A stretch of 41,216 nt of DNA, taken from contig DAONSX010000019.1 of the NCBI GenBank assembly GCA_035411425.1, forward strand, positions 1 to 41,216, in the 5' to 3' direction. This DNA is from TTA-H9 sp002071415 (lineage in GTDB: Bacteria; Bacteroidota; Bacteroidia; Bacteroidales; TTA-H9). The position numbers were made by a program, and so were the translations under genes. Under the pieces are notes generated by a model that saw only the letters and a list, made by a program, of their open reading frames with translations, did no database searches and was not told the origin of the DNA. This document shows, one piece after another, positions 16,743 through 26,170 of the stretch (position 1 is the first letter of the stretch; each line of letters begins with the position of its first letter).

Positions 16743-19700
16743 ATGAAAAGAATAGTTTTCCTGGTTACGTTATTGTTCTTCCAATCACTTTGTCTGTTTC
16801 CTCAACTAAATGAACAGGAAGCCTTCTGGTTGCGAGTGGATGCGCTTTTTTCGAAGATCGAACTGAAAAACAAAGATAAAGAGGTAATTTTTTCGGGTCA
16901 GGTATTTGTAAACGAGTTAAAGGCAAATTGGCAATCACATTACGAACTCGATGAAATGATCCCACAAGTGAATTCTCTGGTCGAAAAGATGTTGGAACGA
17001 CGCTTGAAGCCTTATGAACATATTGCTCCTTTTCTTACGACTATCGTAAATCTTGCCATTCTCAATGCTGAGCAGGGGCAGGTAAAACCATTCCTTGATG
17101 GAGTTTCTTATCTTCTTGATCAGCCCGGTCCTTCTCAATTGAACGATTTTTATCACATTTCCAATTCCTTGCTTCGAGATAGCTTGCTTAGCCGCTATAA
17201 GAACATCAATTGGAAAGTCAGTCAAATACGATTCGAAATCATTAATTATCCAACACCTCGTTTCAAATTTAAAGACATCGACCTGATTTGCCAGATGGGT
17301 TCTTCACGGCGTAAAATTTACCAGACTTTAGGCATTTATGATCCCTTTTCACGCGAATGGAAAGGTGTGGGTGGACAAACTCCCTGGGTAAATAACAATA
17401 TACCATCTGATTCTGTTTATGTTGAGTTCGACCGATATGGAATATTTCTACAAGGGACTGATATCCAGGCCGATTCGGCGATGTTGTATCATAAAACCTA
17501 TTTCCCTTCGGGAGTAATGGGGAAATTCGAAGATAATTTCAAACCTGGTAATAAACCTGGTTTGCCGCGTTTTGTATCTTATGATCGGAATATTAAAATC
17601 CCCGGAATTTCTCAGAATGTCGATTTTGAGGGGGGGGTAAAATTAGAGACCCACCAGCTTAACGGAATTGGTGAATCCGGAAGACCAGCCCGGCTTTTTT
17701 TTTATACTCCACAGAAAAATAGAGTCGTCATAAAATCTCAGCAATTCTTTTTCAAAAATCCTTTTATATCGGCTCTCGACGCCAATGCGACTATTCGATA
17801 TCGGTTCGATTCTATCTTTCATCCCGCCATTTCATTTGTTTATGACGAGAACAAACGACAATTGAATCTTTATCAAGGCAATAGCATTCTATCATCTTTG
17901 CCCTTTTTTAGCTCCTATCAAAGAATGGAAATTCAGGCTAATACACTTTTATGGAATATCGATGATTCGCTCATGATTTTTAAAAAAGGAGCCGGACTTG
18001 TGCGAGAAAATGATGCCGTTTTTATCTCAGAAAATTATTTCAGGGGAGAAGATTTTAGAACCCTTCAGGGCATAGACCCCGTAAACCCTCTCATACGTCT
18101 GTATCAACTTGCTAAACAACTTCATAAATCACAATTCGGATTGAATGAGTATGCAAGTGCCATTCATCTTTCGGCCGATCAAGCCGAGCGTCTCGCTCTT
18201 CAAATGGCCGCCAGAGGATTTTTACTCTACGACTTTGAACAAAAAGAAATTATACTCCGTCAAAAACTTTTTCATTGGGTCGATTCTTATTATGGGGATA
18301 TTGATTTCGACAACCTTGTCATCCTATCGAGTAAAACCGATACCAACGCAATATTGAATCTCCACAATCTCGATTTGCAGGTTTTTAGTGTCGATCAGGT
18401 GATACTTTCCGATTCTCAAAAAGTAATGGTTACTCCCTATAATTATACGATCACTCTGAAAGAGAACCGTAATTTCGCATTTAGCGGCAGAACAAAAGCC
18501 GGTTATTTCGATTTTTACAGCAACCGACGAAATTTATTCTTATATGAGGAATTCCAGCTACGACTGCCCGAAATTGATTCTATCCAGTTCATGGCTATCG
18601 ATATTCCTAAATCATCTAAAACCGGAAAAATCAACCCGAAACTAGTGAAGATAGAATCTCAAATCGAACAGGTATCGGGCACCTTGCAGATAGATCATCC
18701 TCAAAACAAATCAGGGCGTAAAAACCTTAAGATCCCTTATCCGGTTTTTAAAACCGATTCCACACCTTCGTATGTATTTTACGATCGCAAGGGGAGATAC
18801 AAAACCCAATATCCTCACAAAAGTTTCTATTATAAAGTAAAACCCTTTTTGCTCAACAACCTCGATAATTATTATCTGGATAGCCTGAATTTGAAAGGTA
18901 CCTTATACTCGGCCAATATTTTCAAGGTTATGGAAGAACCTTTAATCATTCGACCTGATTACAGCCTTGGAATAGATATACATACAGGTAAATCGGGTGA
19001 GGCTATTTACTTGCATGGCGGCCAGCCCAAAGGATGGTTTGCAGGCCGCCTCGACCTTAGCCATCAGGGATTTCGCGGCGATGGCCAGCTTAACTACCTC
19101 CAAAGCATTTCAATTACCGATACTACAAATCGAACCGATTCGACGGACTTCGTCTTTTTCCCCGAAAGAGCTCAAGCATCTGTGTTGTCATTCTCCATAA
19201 CCGAATCTTCCGAAGACATCGAAATTCCTTCGGTAAAAGGAAGACGAATAAAGGAAGACTGGTATCCCTATAAGGACTTGATGAACCTGAAAAGCATTAA
19301 GAATCCTTTTTCGATGTATAACGGCATGATGGCTTTTGAAGGAAACCTTATGCTAAAACCCGATGGTCTCGATGGACAAGGGAAAGCTGGCTTCGACAAG
19401 GCAAGCTTAAATTCGGATTTTTATCAGTTTAGACGAAGAACCTTAAAAGCCGATAGCTCCCAATTTTTGCTAAATACCCCTGACGAAAAAGCTGTTGCCA
19501 TTCGAGCTGTCAATTACAACGCATTTGTGGATTTCGACAGTGCCCGGGCTGTTTTTAATGCAGGACGCATCGCACGGATAGATTTCCCGGTTTTTTCTTG
19601 CTATTCTAATCACAGCCAGTTTCTGTGGGATATGAATCAAAAGAAGATACAACTTCAATCTCCTGATTTCGATTCTCAAAAACAATACATGGCATTTCAA

Positions 19701-21302
19701 AAACCAAATGAATTGATAACCGCTTTCGAAGAAAATACACTTAAAGGGCCTACATTCGTTGCCTTGCAGCCCAATATGGATTCTCTGCAGTTTATTTCGT
19801 TTTCGGGTTCTTATGAAATCCAGAATAACCTGTTGAACTTTACTGACATCCCTTTCATAAAATCAGCTGATGCTTATATATTCCTCTCAGAAAAACAAAT
19901 TCAGATTACCCCGCAAAACCTTCCTGTCTCTTTTAAAAATGCTCGCCTTATTACTTCTCGTAACGACATACGACGTGAATTTTCTCACGTAAACGGAGAA
20001 ATTATCTCCGGGAAAAAGTTCCAAGCTAAAGGAACAACTTATTTCTCACTGGATCGTCAAGAAAAAACGAGTTTGATTTTCTTCGATCAAATAAAACCTG
20101 ACCCTTTTACGAGCATTACACACGGTAGTGCTACCGTTAATGATACTTCATCCTTTATACTCGATCCATGGTTTGATTTTTATGGCCAGGTAGATTTTTC
20201 ATCAGACACCAAACCCCTTTTATTCGAAGGCTATTATCGAATCCTTCAAAGTGGATGCGGCTTGTCTGCTTCATGGATTCGATTTGATACACTTGTTGAA
20301 CCCGATCGTGTAATTTTACCCTTGCCCGCCAGATGTTTTGATCCCACTGGAATTGAATTGGTTACAGGTATTTTTATGAACCGAACGGGCGGTAAAGTAT
20401 ATGCTCGTTTCCTCGAGCCTTTATTAGATCCCCGTGACTTGTCCGTTTTTACCGCTTCAGGGAAAATTTTGTGGGACCAGAATGAAAATAAGTATAAAGT
20501 CGTTAAAAATCAAAACAGTGAGATTTTCAATATGGATAACCCTCTTTTTGAATATCATCCAGAACAATGCAAAATTATGGTCCATGGACTAATAAATCTC
20601 CATCCTCGCTTCAGTCCTGTTTCGCGTATCGAAACGACCGGCAATGCCATTTATGATTTAAAAACCGATAGCCTTAGGATGAATCTGTTATTTGCTTTTG
20701 ATTTCCCTTTCTTTGAAAAAGTATGGAAAATTATAGTCAACGAATTGTTTTCTCTGGATAATCCCTTGGTGAATGCGGACGATAAACGATATAAGGAACA
20801 GCTTCTTGCTTTATTTGGCGAGAAAGGCTACACACAAATGATAAATGAGGTGCAAAGCGGAAAAACCATTTCAACGGTTGTCGGTAATTCAATCTTGATG
20901 ACAGATATTCATTTTGTATGGGATTCGGTGGAGCAAGTTTTTAATTATCGTGGGCCAATAAGCCTGTTATATATCAAGGGGAATTACATTGGTCGGAAAA
21001 TTCCGGGATACATTCAGCTTAAGCATCAGGAGAATGCCCGTGAAGATCAGTTGAGGATATTGCTGAGACCCGATGAAGATCATTATTTTTATATTGATTA
21101 TGGCAGAGGTAATGTGTTGAGGGTTTACAGTACGAATAAGGAATTTACCGACCTTGTGGTGAAAGAACGAGAAAGTTTCAATAAACAAATGGAGAAGGAC
21201 AACCCGGCCAAGAATTGGCAGCCCTTTCGTGTGGCCCCGGTGAATAGAGCCGAAGCCATTGATTTTAGAGCCGAAATGGAAAAGGTAAAGCTATTCAATT
21301 AA
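16743..21302 (+). CDS. Very large secreted protein, conserved in Bacteroidota, function unknown
   Basis: This 1519-residue protein has a signal peptide (MKRIVFLVTLLFFQSLCLF, cleaved near residue 21) and no transmembrane helices after it. The N-terminal 150 residues look helical (NEQEAFWLRVDALFSKIEL). After that, most of the chain is beta-rich with recurrent patterns of Asp-Ser, Tyr-x-Phe and Gly turns, including a region (about 480-520) with winged-helix-like LSADQAERLALQMAARGFL. From memory it resembles a family of about 1500 residues in Bacteroidales genomes with no assigned function; I see no catalytic motif. The plsY gene starts 9 bases downstream, so they are probably cotranscribed. A G8 run (17630-17637) and a T9 run (17695-17703) lie inside the frame and could slip. 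Confidence 0.85.
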   Translation: MKRIVFLVTLLFFQSLCLFPQLNEQEAFWLRVDALFSKIELKNKDKEVIFSGQVFVNELKANWQSHYELDEMIPQVNSLVEKMLERRLKPYEHIAPFLTTIVNLAILNAEQGQVKPFLDGVSYLLDQPGPSQLNDFYHISNSLLRDSLLSRYKNINWKVSQIRFEIINYPTPRFKFKDIDLICQMGSSRRKIYQTLGIYDPFSREWKGVGGQTPWVNNNIPSDSVYVEFDRYGIFLQGTDIQADSAMLYHKTYFPSGVMGKFEDNFKPGNKPGLPRFVSYDRNIKIPGISQNVDFEGGVKLETHQLNGIGESGRPARLFFYTPQKNRVVIKSQQFFFKNPFISALDANATIRYRFDSIFHPAISFVYDENKRQLNLYQGNSILSSLPFFSSYQRMEIQANTLLWNIDDSLMIFKKGAGLVRENDAVFISENYFRGEDFRTLQGIDPVNPLIRLYQLAKQLHKSQFGLNEYASAIHLSADQAERLALQMAARGFLLYDFEQKEIILRQKLFHWVDSYYGDIDFDNLVILSSKTDTNAILNLHNLDLQVFSVDQVILSDSQKVMVTPYNYTITLKENRNFAFSGRTKAGYFDFYSNRRNLFLYEEFQLRLPEIDSIQFMAIDIPKSSKTGKINPKLVKIESQIEQVSGTLQIDHPQNKSGRKNLKIPYPVFKTDSTPSYVFYDRKGRYKTQYPHKSFYYKVKPFLLNNLDNYYLDSLNLKGTLYSANIFKVMEEPLIIRPDYSLGIDIHTGKSGEAIYLHGGQPKGWFAGRLDLSHQGFRGDGQLNYLQSISITDTTNRTDSTDFVFFPERAQASVLSFSITESSEDIEIPSVKGRRIKEDWYPYKDLMNLKSIKNPFSMYNGMMAFEGNLMLKPDGLDGQGKAGFDKASLNSDFYQFRRRTLKADSSQFLLNTPDEKAVAIRAVNYNAFVDFDSARAVFNAGRIARIDFPVFSCYSNHSQFLWDMNQKKIQLQSPDFDSQKQYMAFQKPNELITAFEENTLKGPTFVALQPNMDSLQFISFSGSYEIQNNLLNFTDIPFIKSADAYIFLSEKQIQITPQNLPVSFKNARLITSRNDIRREFSHVNGEIISGKKFQAKGTTYFSLDRQEKTSLIFFDQIKPDPFTSITHGSATVNDTSSFILDPWFDFYGQVDFSSDTKPLLFEGYYRILQSGCGLSASWIRFDTLVEPDRVILPLPARCFDPTGIELVTGIFMNRTGGKVYARFLEPLLDPRDLSVFTASGKILWDQNENKYKVVKNQNSEIFNMDNPLFEYHPEQCKIMVHGLINLHPRFSPVSRIETTGNAIYDLKTDSLRMNLLFAFDFPFFEKVWKIIVNELFSLDNPLVNADDKRYKEQLLALFGEKGYTQMINEVQSGKTISTVVGNSILMTDIHFVWDSVEQVFNYRGPISLLYIKGNYIGRKIPGYIQLKHQENAREDQLRILLRPDEDHYFYIDYGRGNVLRVYSTNKEFTDLVVKERESFNKQMEKDNPAKNWQPFRVAPVNRAEAIDFRAEMEKVKLFN

Positions 21303-21311
21303 TATTTTTTA

Positions 21312-21971
21312 ATGTTGATAACCATTGTTTTAATTATTATTGCTTATTCAATTGGGAGTTTTTCATCGGCAGTATGGATTGGGAAATGGTTTTATGGCAT
21401 TGATGTGCGCCGATATGGCAGCATGAATGCAGGAGCAACCAATACTTTGCGGGTTCTTGGATGGAAGGCAGGCATTCCGGTTTTGCTTTTGGATGCACTG
21501 AAGGGATGGATAGCTGTGAAATTAGCCGCATGGCTTATGCCTAAGCCTTTAGGTGAACTGCAACAGGAGCTCTTATTGATTGCTTGCGGCATTGCGGCTG
21601 TTTTAGGCCATATCTTCCCATTATATTCAAGATTTAAAGGGGGCAAGGGTGTGGCTACTTTACTGGGAATCGGCCTCGCTTTATTCCCTTATCCTACTAT
21701 GGGCGCCGTTGTTGTCTTTATCATCTTTATGATCCTTTCCTGCATCGTATCCCTTTCGTCAATTCTGGCAGGAATCAGTTTCCCATTCCTTGTGGTTTTT
21801 CTTCCTTATCAACCTCGACCACACTGGCCTTTTCTCGTCCTGAGTATTTTAGTGGCTATTTTTATCCCTTTCACTCATCTATCCAATATCCGAAGACTTC
21901 TTAAAGGAGAAGAGAAGAAATTTTCCATAGCCAAAAATGCACCTCGAAAAGAAATTAATCTGGAAAAATAA
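21312..21971 (+). CDS. plsY: Glycerol-3-phosphate acyltransferase PlsY
   Basis: This inner-membrane enzyme uses acyl-phosphate to acylate glycerol 3-phosphate, the first step of phospholipid synthesis. Three conserved loops are present: GSFSSAVWIGK near the N-terminus, RRYGSMNAGATNTLRVLG, and LGHIFPLYSRFKGGKGVATL. Five to six hydrophobic helices match the family. Length 219 is normal. It lies 9 bases after the large secreted protein gene. ATG 21312 is the only sensible start. Confidence 0.96.
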   Translation: MLITIVLIIIAYSIGSFSSAVWIGKWFYGIDVRRYGSMNAGATNTLRVLGWKAGIPVLLLDALKGWIAVKLAAWLMPKPLGELQQELLLIACGIAAVLGHIFPLYSRFKGGKGVATLLGIGLALFPYPTMGAVVVFIIFMILSCIVSLSSILAGISFPFLVVFLPYQPRPHWPFLVLSILVAIFIPFTHLSNIRRLLKGEEKKFSIAKNAPRKEINLEK

Positions 21972-22114
21972 GAATAGAAAGTCTTGGTAGTTTTCGAATT
22001 AAAAAATATTGCATGACTGGAATGACAATAATATGCAAGGGTTTAAGTTATTATTCACACGAGTATGTTAACAACATTTCTATTGTTTTTATATAGCAAT
22101 TCGAGTCATTAGTG

Positions 22115-22122
22115 TAAATTCG
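22115..22122 (+). promoter_or_regulatory. Possible -7 box for exbB-exbD-tonB
   Basis: TAAATTCG is a variant of TAnnTTTG, 14 bases before ATG 22137. It is the best candidate in the 165-base gap after plsY. Confidence 0.3.
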
Positions 22123-22136
22123 CAAAAAAATTGAAT

Positions 22137-22859
22137 ATGCTTTTTTTATTGGCAGCTTTGCAGGATACTCCGGTGATGAAGTCACTGCAGCAATTACCAC
22201 AGAATGTGGGCAGCACTGTTCCCCAAGCCCAGCAAATTTCGCTTTCGGTATGGGATTTAGCCGTTAAAGGCGGATGGATCATGGTGATTCTGGGAATCAT
22301 GTCAATTATTGCCGTGTATATTTTTGTGGAAAGATATATGGCAATATCGAGAGCTTCGAAGGAAGACAAGAATTTCATGAACCATATCCGCGATTTTATT
22401 CATAATGGTAGAGTAGATGCGGCTGTTGCTCTTTGTCGAGCACAGGACAATCCTCTTGCTCGTATGATAGAAAAAGGTTTGTTGCGCTTGGGCAAACCTC
22501 TCAATGATATCAATGCCTCCATTGAAAATGTGGGACAGCTCGAGGTTTCGAGGCTCGAAAAAAATATAGCAGGCCTGGGAACGATCGCAGGAGCTGCACC
22601 TATGTTGGGATTCTTGGGTACCGTAGCGGGAATGATACGAGCATTTTACGACATGTCGATGGCAGGCAACAATGTCGACCTGATTGTACTCTCGAGTGGC
22701 ATTTATGAAGCTATGGTAACCACGGTGGGAGGTCTTATCGTTGGAATTCTCGCTTATGTGTGCTATAATGTTCTGGTTGCTCGAATCGAAAAACTCGTGT
22801 TTAATCTTGAAGCAAGAGCCACCGATTTTATGGATCTCCTTCAGGAACCCGCCGCATAA
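22137..22859 (+). CDS. exbB: MotA/TolQ/ExbB proton channel protein
   Basis: This is the proton-channel subunit of an energy-transducing complex. There is an N-terminal leader or helix (LFLLAAL), a first transmembrane helix (GGWIMVILGIMSIIAVYIFV), a cytoplasmic loop with charged helices, and two C-terminal helices containing the conserved AAPMLGFLGTVAGMIRAF and the GGLIVGILAYVCYN region. ATG 22137 is preferred over an in-frame TTG at 22131. ExbD follows 11 bases after the stop and TonB overlaps ExbD, so they form an operon powering TonB-dependent outer-membrane receptors. Confidence 0.93.
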   Translation: MLFLLAALQDTPVMKSLQQLPQNVGSTVPQAQQISLSVWDLAVKGGWIMVILGIMSIIAVYIFVERYMAISRASKEDKNFMNHIRDFIHNGRVDAAVALCRAQDNPLARMIEKGLLRLGKPLNDINASIENVGQLEVSRLEKNIAGLGTIAGAAPMLGFLGTVAGMIRAFYDMSMAGNNVDLIVLSSGIYEAMVTTVGGLIVGILAYVCYNVLVARIEKLVFNLEARATDFMDLLQEPAA

Positions 22860-22870
22860 ATTCCTAAAAT

Positions 22871-23314
22871 ATGGCCATCCAAAAAAGAAATAAGCTGAAT
22901 ATTGCCTTTAACCCGGCTCCCATGTCAGACCTGGTATTCCTCTTATTGATTTTCTTCGTTATTTCTTCTACCTTGGTAAGTCCCAATGCCATTAAACTTC
23001 TCCTGCCTTCCAGTAAGAGTAAGACAATGGCCAAGCAAGCCATTACGGTTTATATCAATGATCATTTCGAGTATTTTGTCGATCCCGATGGTCGTGGTCA
23101 TGCTGTACCAGTTAATCTTCCACAACTTCAGCAAATTTTGGCCGAAAACCTCCAAAAACAGGATATTGACGCTTCGGTGGTTTTGAGAGCCGATCAATCT
23201 GTACCTGTCCAATATGTAGTTTCACTCTTCGATATAGTGAATGACATCAATACCCAACTCAATAGCAAATACAAGGTGATTTTGGCTACTCGTCCGGTTA
23301 AGGAAATTCAATGA
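22871..23314 (+). CDS. exbD: ExbD/TolR-family biopolymer transport protein
   Basis: The 147-residue protein has a short cytoplasmic N-terminus, one transmembrane helix with the essential acidic residue (PMSDLVFLLLIFFVISSTLV, where Asp begins the helix) and a periplasmic domain ending VKEIQ. The VVLRADQSVPVQYVV segment is the ExbD C-terminal signature. It lies between exbB and tonB; its last 4 bases overlap the start of the next gene (ATGA). Together they should form the proton-driven TonB motor. Confidence 0.93.
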   Translation: MAIQKRNKLNIAFNPAPMSDLVFLLLIFFVISSTLVSPNAIKLLLPSSKSKTMAKQAITVYINDHFEYFVDPDGRGHAVPVNLPQLQQILAENLQKQDIDASVVLRADQSVPVQYVVSLFDIVNDINTQLNSKYKVILATRPVKEIQ

Positions 23315-24111
23315 ACGAGAAAAAAAACAAAGTATCTGGCATTGTGGCCACCATAGTATTCCACGCTCTATTCCTTTTGCTGATGTTTACTATGGCTTTG
23401 CGTACCCCGCTTCCTTTACCAGAGGAAGAAGGCGTAGAGGTGAATTTGGGCTATAGCGACGAGGGTTTTGGAAGTATCCAAGCTGCAGAACTTCCTGCAG
23501 GCCAAAGAGCTGCGGTGATACCTTTAGGCTCGATAAAGGATGAAGAAATTGTAACTACCAATGATGAGGAAATTCCTTCTTTAAGCCATAAAGAAAAAAA
23601 TATAAAAAAGAACAAGCAAACTACTCCTTTAGAACAAACCGGTGAAAAAAAGTCACAAGAACCCGTGCTCAACCCAAATGCCTTATATACTGGGAAATTG
23701 AATGGGGAGGGAACCGTAACCAATCAAGGTATTGCAGGAGGAATAGGCGATCAGGGAAGACCCGACGGAACAACCGGATCAAATTCCTATACAGGAACTG
23801 GAGGCACAGGCCAAGGACCTGGAGTTTATTTGAGTGGACGAACCAAGGTATTCCTCTATCAGCCTGCATACAACTCAATGGAGCAGGGAACAGTCGTGGT
23901 CGAAATTACAGTAGACCGTCAGGGAAATGTAATCCGTGCCATTCCTGGGAAAAAAGTTCCTAATACTTCTATCGGAACCAATACAACCGACCAGGAACTA
24001 TGGAAAGCTGCACGGGAAGCCGCCCTTAAATCGAAATTTTCTTCCAACCCTAATGCCGATCCCGAGCAAAAAGGATATATCGTTTATCACTTCGTAAAAC
24101 TCGAAGGATAA
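23311..24111 (+). CDS. tonB: TonB-family energy transducer
   Basis: One N-terminal transmembrane helix (about 10-30, VATIVFHALFLLLMFTMAL) is followed by an acidic and basic periplasmic linker rich in Glu/Lys, a Gly/Thr-rich segment (about 135-170) and a C-terminal TonB-like domain (GTVVVEITVDRQGNVIRAIP and AAREAALKSKFS). The linker contains few Pro-Lys or Pro-Glu repeats, unlike enteric TonB. The 4-base overlap with exbD implies translational coupling. The C-terminal domain should contact TonB boxes of outer-membrane receptors. Some family proteins of this layout serve gliding or other systems, so receptor partners are not certain. Confidence 0.88.
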   Translation: MNEKKNKVSGIVATIVFHALFLLLMFTMALRTPLPLPEEEGVEVNLGYSDEGFGSIQAAELPAGQRAAVIPLGSIKDEEIVTTNDEEIPSLSHKEKNIKKNKQTTPLEQTGEKKSQEPVLNPNALYTGKLNGEGTVTNQGIAGGIGDQGRPDGTTGSNSYTGTGGTGQGPGVYLSGRTKVFLYQPAYNSMEQGTVVVEITVDRQGNVIRAIPGKKVPNTSIGTNTTDQELWKAAREAALKSKFSSNPNADPEQKGYIVYHFVKLEG

Positions 24112-24185
24112 TTACTTCATCCAAATTCCTCCATCCTTTTCCCTTTTTTGAAATATTTCGGAATATATCTTGTTGCAATTTACCG

Positions 24186-24193
24186 TAATTTTG
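24186..24193 (+). promoter_or_regulatory. -7 box for typA
   Basis: TAATTTTG, a clean TAnnTTTG match, lies 27 bases before ATG 24221 and so sets that ATG as the translation start rather than the earlier in-frame codon at 24170. Confidence 0.55.
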
Positions 24194-24220
24194 CAAACTT
24201 TTTTCGATTCGATAAATTGC

Positions 24221-26029
24221 ATGACAGAAATACGCAATATTGCCATCATTGCCCATGTCGATCATGGCAAAACCACTTTAGTCGATCGCATTCTTTATCA
24301 GGGAAAGTTGTTTCGTGAAAATCAACAGATTGGAGAATTAATCCTCGATTCCAATGAATTGGAACGGGAAAGGGGCATCACCATATTGGCCAAAAATGTT
24401 TCGGTGAGATATAAAGGAGTAAAAATCAATGTTATTGATACTCCTGGCCATTCCGATTTTGGGGGAGAAGTGGAAAGAGTGTTGAATATGGCCGATGGCG
24501 TTCTGCTTGTGGTGGACGCCTTCGAAGGTCCCATGCCCCAAACGCGCTTTGTACTCGAAAAGGCGCTTGAGATGAATTTGAAACCTGTTGTTGTAATCAA
24601 CAAAGTAGATAAGCCAGGATGTGAACCCGAGTTAGTGCAGGAGGCCGTTTTCGATTTGATGTTTTCATTGGGAGCATCGAACGATCAATTGGATTTCCCA
24701 ACTGTGTTTGGTTCGGCCAAGCAGGGCTGGATGTCCGACCACTGGGAAAGGCCCACTCAAGATGTAAGCTATTTGCTCGACACTATTATCAGATATATCC
24801 CTCCACCTCACAAAGAAAAAGGGAGTTTGCAAATGATGATTACTTCTTTGGATTATAGCAGTTATCTGGGTCGTATTGCCGTAGGCCGCATCCACAGAGG
24901 AACAATACAGGCCAGGCAGAATGTTTCGGTAGTTCGCCGTGATGGCAGCGTTTATAAATCACATATCAAAGAATTATATGTTTTCGAGGGTTTAGGTAAG
25001 GAAAGGATAAAAACTCCCGTCGAAGCCGGAGATATTGTGGCTGTTTTAGGACCCGAAGAATTCGAAATTGGCAATACGATTGCTGATTTCGAAAACCCAG
25101 AAGCCATCCCTCCCATCAAGGTGGATGAACCGACCATGAGCATGATCTTTGCCATCAATAACAGCCCGTTTTACGGGAAGGAAGGAAAATATGTTACCTC
25201 TCGCCATCTTCGTGATAGATTGTTCCTCGAAACGCAAAAGAATCTTGCCTTAAGGGTAGAAGAAACATTTCAGCCCGACACTTATATGGTTTACGGTCGA
25301 GGAGTGCTTCATCTTTCTATACTCATCGAAACTATGCGAAGGGAAGGGTACGAATTTCAGGTAGGCCAGCCTAAGGTAATTATCCGTGAAATGAATGGAG
25401 AAAAATGTGAACCCATTGAATTTCTTTCTATTAATGTACCCGAAGAGTTTACGGGTAAAATTATCGATATCGTAACTTCACGCAAGGGAGAAATCGAAGG
25501 GGTTTGTACACGTAATAATCGGGCTTATCTTGAATTTAGCATACCTTCAAGAGGAATTATAGGATTGCGCAATGCAGTGCTGACTGCTACCGAGGGAGAA
25601 GCGGTGATGTCCCATCGTTTCAAGGGATTCGAAACATGGAAAGGAGATATCCCTCATCGACGAAACGGAGTTCTTATAGCTATGGAAACAGGCGAGGCTA
25701 TCACATATTCCCTCGATAAACTTCAAGATCGTGGAACTTTTTTCATCGAACCAGGGCAAAATGTCTATGCGGGTCAAATTATCGGCGAAAATAGTCGCAG
25801 TACCGACCTTGTGGTCAATGTCATACATACGAAGAAACTCACCAATATTAGAGCAGCCGGAAGTGATGAAAAGGCCATTCTTTCACCTCCACGCATCTTT
25901 TCTCTCGAAGAAGCCCTCGAATACATTGCAGCTGATGAATACGTCGAAGTAACCCCAAATGCCATCAGAATGCGCAAGATTATTCTCGATCATTTGAAAC
26001 GAAAACGCGAAAATAAAACCGAAGAATAG
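24221..26029 (+). CDS. typA: Ribosome-associated GTPase TypA/BipA
   Basis: This is a translational GTPase of the EF-G/LepA group involved in ribosome assembly and stress adaptation. GTPase motifs: G1 AHVDHGKTTL, G2 in RERGITI, G3 DTPGHSDF, G4 NKVDKPG. The later domains include the EF-G-like domain with RGVLHLSILIETMRREGYEF and the TypA-specific C-terminus. Starting at MTEIRN gives 602 residues, the usual family length; an upstream in-frame extension to 24170 overlaps the promoter box. It is flanked by the TonB set and a PgpH-like gene on the same strand, with separate promoter signals. Confidence 0.97.
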   Translation: MTEIRNIAIIAHVDHGKTTLVDRILYQGKLFRENQQIGELILDSNELERERGITILAKNVSVRYKGVKINVIDTPGHSDFGGEVERVLNMADGVLLVVDAFEGPMPQTRFVLEKALEMNLKPVVVINKVDKPGCEPELVQEAVFDLMFSLGASNDQLDFPTVFGSAKQGWMSDHWERPTQDVSYLLDTIIRYIPPPHKEKGSLQMMITSLDYSSYLGRIAVGRIHRGTIQARQNVSVVRRDGSVYKSHIKELYVFEGLGKERIKTPVEAGDIVAVLGPEEFEIGNTIADFENPEAIPPIKVDEPTMSMIFAINNSPFYGKEGKYVTSRHLRDRLFLETQKNLALRVEETFQPDTYMVYGRGVLHLSILIETMRREGYEFQVGQPKVIIREMNGEKCEPIEFLSINVPEEFTGKIIDIVTSRKGEIEGVCTRNNRAYLEFSIPSRGIIGLRNAVLTATEGEAVMSHRFKGFETWKGDIPHRRNGVLIAMETGEAITYSLDKLQDRGTFFIEPGQNVYAGQIIGENSRSTDLVVNVIHTKKLTNIRAAGSDEKAILSPPRIFSLEEALEYIAADEYVEVTPNAIRMRKIILDHLKRKRENKTEE

Positions 26030-26170
26030 GAGATTTTGTTTATTTTCGTGGCAAATCCATCCTTGAAAAATGTCTTCTATTTTTCAGGATTATCGATTTG
26101 GCTATTTCTCAAATTCTCTTGTCCCTATGCAAGTTTATCCACCAGAATTTGAAATTCAATTTGAAATTGC

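Noticed and set aside
24170..24220. N-terminal extension of TypA
   Set aside because: The 17 extra codons overlap a clear promoter box, and homologues begin close to MTEIRN.
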